16,304 nt of DNA from Candidatus Dadabacteria bacterium (GTDB lineage: Bacteria; Desulfobacterota_D; UBA1144; Nemesobacterales; UBA2774). Shown here one piece after another: positions 14,484-16,304 of this stretch (the stretch's first letter is position 1; each line of letters opens with the position of its first letter). The notes under the pieces were generated by a model. It worked only from the letters and a program-made list of their open reading frames with translations, had not been told where the DNA came from and did no database searches. The stretch spans positions 1-16,304 of the forward strand of contig JAGVLR010000215.1 of assembly GCA_020054175.1 (NCBI GenBank), given 5' to 3'. The position numbers and the translations under genes are program-made.

Positions 14484-15143
14484 ATGAAAACTGTTTTGTG
14501 CTACGGCGATTCCATCACGTGGGGTTTTAAACCCGAGGACGGAACGAGGCACGGATTTGATGAGCGCTGGACGGGCGTTCTGCAGTCGGAGCTCGGCCCC
14601 GGGTTCAGGGTAGCCGAAGAGGGACTTTCCGGCAGGACGACCTGCTGGGACAGCCCGTATCTCGCCGACAGGAACGGGAAGGCGACGCTCCCTCTCGCGC
14701 TTGAAACGCACTCGCCGATAGACATATTCGTCCTGATGCTGGGGACAAACGACCTGTGGACCAGGTTTAATTTCTCCGCGTCAGACATCGCCGCGTCGTG
14801 CATGTCGCTTGCATGGACGGCCCTCAGGAGCATGTGCGGCCCGGGCGCCGGCGCGCCGGAGATAGTTCTCGTAGCCCCGCCTCATCTCGGCACGCTTTCG
14901 CAGTACATGGGCCTGTTCTTCAGCGGCAGGCAGGCCGAATCGAAAAAGCTCGGGGGCGAGCTCGAAAAGATAGCGCAGCTCCTCGGCTGCAAATTCCTCG
15001 ACGCGGGAAAGGTTGTGAAGCCGAGCAGGGCCGACGGTGTGCACCTCGACGTCGAGGCTAACAAAAAGCTCGGTCTCGCCGTTGCGGAGATCATATCCGG
15101 GAAATCAGCAGGCCCCGGGAAGCCCGCCCGGAAGCGAAATTGA
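14484..15143 (+). CDS. SGNH/GDSL-family hydrolase (arylesterase/lipolytic-like)
   Basis: A 219-residue protein with all SGNH blocks: GDSIT (8-12) with nucleophile Ser10, Gly50 in LSGRT, GTND (87-90) with Asn89, and DGVH (184-187) with Asp184 and His187. This set hydrolyses esters or acyl groups; family members include arylesterases, acyltransferase-like esterases and carbohydrate deacetylases. The early GDSITWGF and LSGRTTCWDSP segments resemble the arylesterase-like subgroup. No signal peptide is visible when translation starts at 14484, so it is probably cytoplasmic. That start is fixed by GGAGG (14472-14476), 7 nt upstream, and places Ser10 close to the N-terminus as usual. An in-frame TTG at 14391 would add 31 unrelated residues and is rejected. 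The C-terminus is a short Lys/Arg/Pro tail. The gene has its own promoter. Confidence 0.93.
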   Translation: MKTVLCYGDSITWGFKPEDGTRHGFDERWTGVLQSELGPGFRVAEEGLSGRTTCWDSPYLADRNGKATLPLALETHSPIDIFVLMLGTNDLWTRFNFSASDIAASCMSLAWTALRSMCGPGAGAPEIVLVAPPHLGTLSQYMGLFFSGRQAESKKLGGELEKIAQLLGCKFLDAGKVVKPSRADGVHLDVEANKKLGLAVAEIISGKSAGPGKPARKRN

Positions 15144-15167
15144 AAAATAGCGCCCGGCATGTATACT
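15140..15167 (+). promoter_or_regulatory. Sigma70-like promoter for the NadM-like gene
   Basis: TTGAAA (15140-15145), which overlaps the stop codon of the hydrolase gene, is followed after 16 nt by TATACT (15162-15167). Each hexamer differs from consensus at one position. Transcription would start near 15174, leaving a leader of about 66 nt, the longest in this cluster. I see no known riboswitch in the leader. Confidence 0.6.
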
Positions 15168-15240
15168 GAAGTTCCGTTTACCACGCCTTATTTGAACCCG
15201 GCAAACATCTAAAAATTTTGGACCGACAGAGGAGATTCTA

Positions 15241-15699
15241 ATGAGCGAGTGGAAGTTTATAAATCACGGCAACCAGGAGATTAAGCCCTCCAAGAACAGG
15301 AGAGCCATCTTCATCGGCAGATATCAGCCGTATCACATGGGGCATGTCAGCCTTGTTCAGCAGAAGCTTGATCAGGGCGTGCCCTGCCTGATAATGGTGA
15401 GGGACATCCCGCCCGACCCGCAGAACCCCTTCACTACCGAGCAGACTGTCAGCATGATCGAGAAGTATCACAAGAGCAAGGGCGACGACGTAGTAGTTAT
15501 GATAATCCCCGACATCGAATCCGTTAACTGGGGCAGGGGAGTCGGCTACGAAATGAACGAGTTCACCCCGCCGGAAGACATTGGCTTCATATCCGCCACC
15601 AAGGTAAGGAACTCCGTCACCGAAGGAAACGACGACTGGAGAAAGCTCGTAGACGAGTCTATACAGGACGACGTCGTAAAGTACCTGAAAGGCGAGTAA
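15241..15699 (+). CDS. NadM-like nucleotidyltransferase (adenylyl/cytidylyltransferase family), substrate uncertain
   Basis: A 152-residue Rossmann-like nucleotidyltransferase. The N-terminal GRYQPYHMGH (26-35) is the HxGH motif (His32, His35) that binds the triphosphate. NPFTTEQT (62-69) matches the NPFTTxER segment of archaeal-type NMN adenylyltransferase (NadM). ISATKVR (117-123) is the second signature, ISxTxxR. It would join a nucleoside monophosphate to a phosphorylated substrate with release of pyrophosphate, as in NAD synthesis. However, the stretch between NPFTT and ISATKVR (IIPDIESVNWGRGVGYEMNEF, split: about 88-108) is shorter than in NadM and lacks its TGN-type residues, so NMN as substrate is not assured. 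The start is fixed by GAGGAG (15229-15234), 6 nt upstream. Lysine is almost always AAG, unlike the neighbouring hydrolase, which suggests strong expression. It has its own promoter and a hairpin downstream. Confidence 0.82.
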   Translation: MSEWKFINHGNQEIKPSKNRRAIFIGRYQPYHMGHVSLVQQKLDQGVPCLIMVRDIPPDPQNPFTTEQTVSMIEKYHKSKGDDVVVMIIPDIESVNWGRGVGYEMNEFTPPEDIGFISATKVRNSVTEGNDDWRKLVDESIQDDVVKYLKGE

Positions 15700-15724
15700 C
15701 CCCAAGCAGTACTGTAACCTTACG

Positions 15725-15747
15725 CCCGGGGTTTAAACCGCCCCGGG
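15725..15747 (+). terminator. GC-rich stem-loop downstream of the NadM-like gene
   Basis: CCCGGGG (15725-15731) and CCCCGGG (15741-15747) form a 7-bp all-GC stem with a 9-nt loop, 25 nt after the stop codon. The following bases (TCGTTCCTC) are only moderately U-rich, so termination may be partial. The loop includes the palindrome GTTTAAAC. Confidence 0.5.
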
Positions 15748-15781
15748 TCGTTCCTCGGGCTTCCGGCCAGGTCACTCACGC

Positions 15782-15811
15782 TTGCAGGAAGAAGCACGGT
15801 TGTGATATTAT
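15782..15811 (+). promoter_or_regulatory. Extended -10 promoter candidate for the DUF962 gene
   Basis: TATTAT (15806-15811) is immediately preceded by TGA (15803-15805), giving the TGn extension of an extended -10 promoter. A poor -35 match, TTGCAG (15782-15787), lies 18 nt upstream. The leader to the GTG at 15845 would be about 27 nt. Confidence 0.45.
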
Positions 15812-15844
15812 CGTTCATATACACCTAACGGACGGTGATGTTTC

Positions 15845-16177
15845 GTGGCAGGTGATAATCGCAGCGGTAGTCACGGCAGGGAATTCGGCAGCTTCTCCGA
15901 ATTCTATCCCTTTTATCTGAGCGAGCACTCGGAGCCTTTAAACAGGCGGCTCCACTTCGCCGGGTGCGTCCTCGTTCTAGCGGCCATCCTGTGCGCTATT
16001 ATCTTCCGCGAATGGCTTTTCCTGCTTCTCGCACCGGTATTCGGCTACGGCTTTGCGTGGATCGGCCACTTTTTCATCGAGAAGAACAGGCCCGCTACTT
16101 TCACTCACCCGCTCTGGAGCCTCATGGGCGACTGGGCAATGTTCGGGGAGATAATATCGGGGAAGATAAAGCTCTGA
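15845..16177 (+). CDS. DUF962/Mpo1-like small membrane protein
   Basis: A 110-residue protein of the DUF962 (PF06127) family. FSEFYPFYLSEHSEPLNRRLHF (split: about 17-38) and WIGHFFIEKNRPATF (72-86), followed by HPLWSLMGDW, carry the conserved histidines His28, His37, His75 and His88. Hydrophobic segments at about 39-53 and 57-73 suggest two membrane helices. In yeast the relative Mpo1 is an Fe(II)-dependent dioxygenase in alpha-oxidation of 2-hydroxy fatty acids; whether bacterial members do this is unknown to me, and the metal role of these histidines is inferred. The start is GTG at 15845, with GGTGA (15834-15838) about 6 nt upstream. The overlapping ATG at 15838 opens a different frame that stops at once. 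It is monocistronic as far as can be seen. Confidence 0.88.
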   Translation: MAGDNRSGSHGREFGSFSEFYPFYLSEHSEPLNRRLHFAGCVLVLAAILCAIIFREWLFLLLAPVFGYGFAWIGHFFIEKNRPATFTHPLWSLMGDWAMFGEIISGKIKL

Positions 16178-16295
16178 CCGTTTCCGGAAGGCCCGCTATT
16201 TTCTTTCAGCCCCCTTTATACAGGAACGGATTACCGGGTAAAATCTAGAATACTTTTAATCCTGTATTCGAAATCCGAAGGGAAATTTTAACCCT

Positions 16296-16304
16296 ATGCC
16301 GAAG
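16296..16304 (+). CDS. Possible start of a further ORF, cut by window end
   Basis: An ATG at 16296 begins MPK and runs off the window. An AAGGG (16278-16282) lies 13 nt upstream, longer than ideal. A hairpin-capable GAATAC (16248-16253) / GTATTC (16264-16269) pair and a TAGAAT -10-like hexamer (16246-16251) lie just before it. Too short to call with any certainty. Confidence 0.25.

Overview
The window looks like a chromosomal segment of a Gram-negative (diderm) bacterium. An OprB-type outer-membrane porin, a probable lipoprotein, a periplasmic signal-peptide hydrolase and a very large AsmA-type envelope protein all imply an outer membrane. GC is high (high 50s % by eye), with frequent AGG/CGG arginine and ATA isoleucine codons. 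That would suit an uncultured deltaproteobacterial/Desulfobacterota- or Dadabacteria-like lineage, but this is a weak inference because no rRNA or tRNA is present. I see no CRISPR array, insertion sequence, integrase or phage module. Genes are densely packed and no gene-free stretch exceeds about 150 bp.

Layout. 1-3700: 3' part of a dihydrolipoyl dehydrogenase-family flavoenzyme, an SDR oxidoreductase, a YdjM-like membrane protein and an FmdB-type zinc-ribbon protein, all on +. 3697-3748: three copies of an 11-bp direct repeat. 3767-9296: a type-B carboxylesterase (probable lipoprotein) and an OprB porin on +, a secreted dienelactone-hydrolase-family enzyme on -, and a DHA2-type 14-TM MFS transporter on +. 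The last two diverge from a compact palindromic region in which two sigma70-like promoters interlock back to back. 9446-12754: a 1102-residue AsmA-family protein preceded by a 5' hairpin. 12785-13207 (-): mscL. 13333-16177 (+): a SelT/SelW/SelH (Rdx) family protein, aat, an SGNH/GDSL hydrolase, a small NadM-like nucleotidyltransferase and a DUF962/Mpo1-like membrane protein. Most of these have their own promoter-like signals. A new ORF may begin at the last bases.

How the genes may work together. The central block is compatible with a layered envelope route for ester or lactone compounds: surface or periplasmic esterase, outer-membrane porin, periplasmic DLH-type hydrolase and inner-membrane MFS pump. 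This is context inference; no substrate can be read from the sequence. The AsmA protein and MscL are general envelope and osmotic functions, and Aat belongs to the N-end rule degradation pathway.

I did not find a clearly new multi-gene system. The observations most worth a second look are the interlocked divergent promoters at 7702-7742, the repeat cluster at 3697-3748, the atypical NadM-like enzyme at 15241-15699 and the 19-bp duplication across the aat stop codon.
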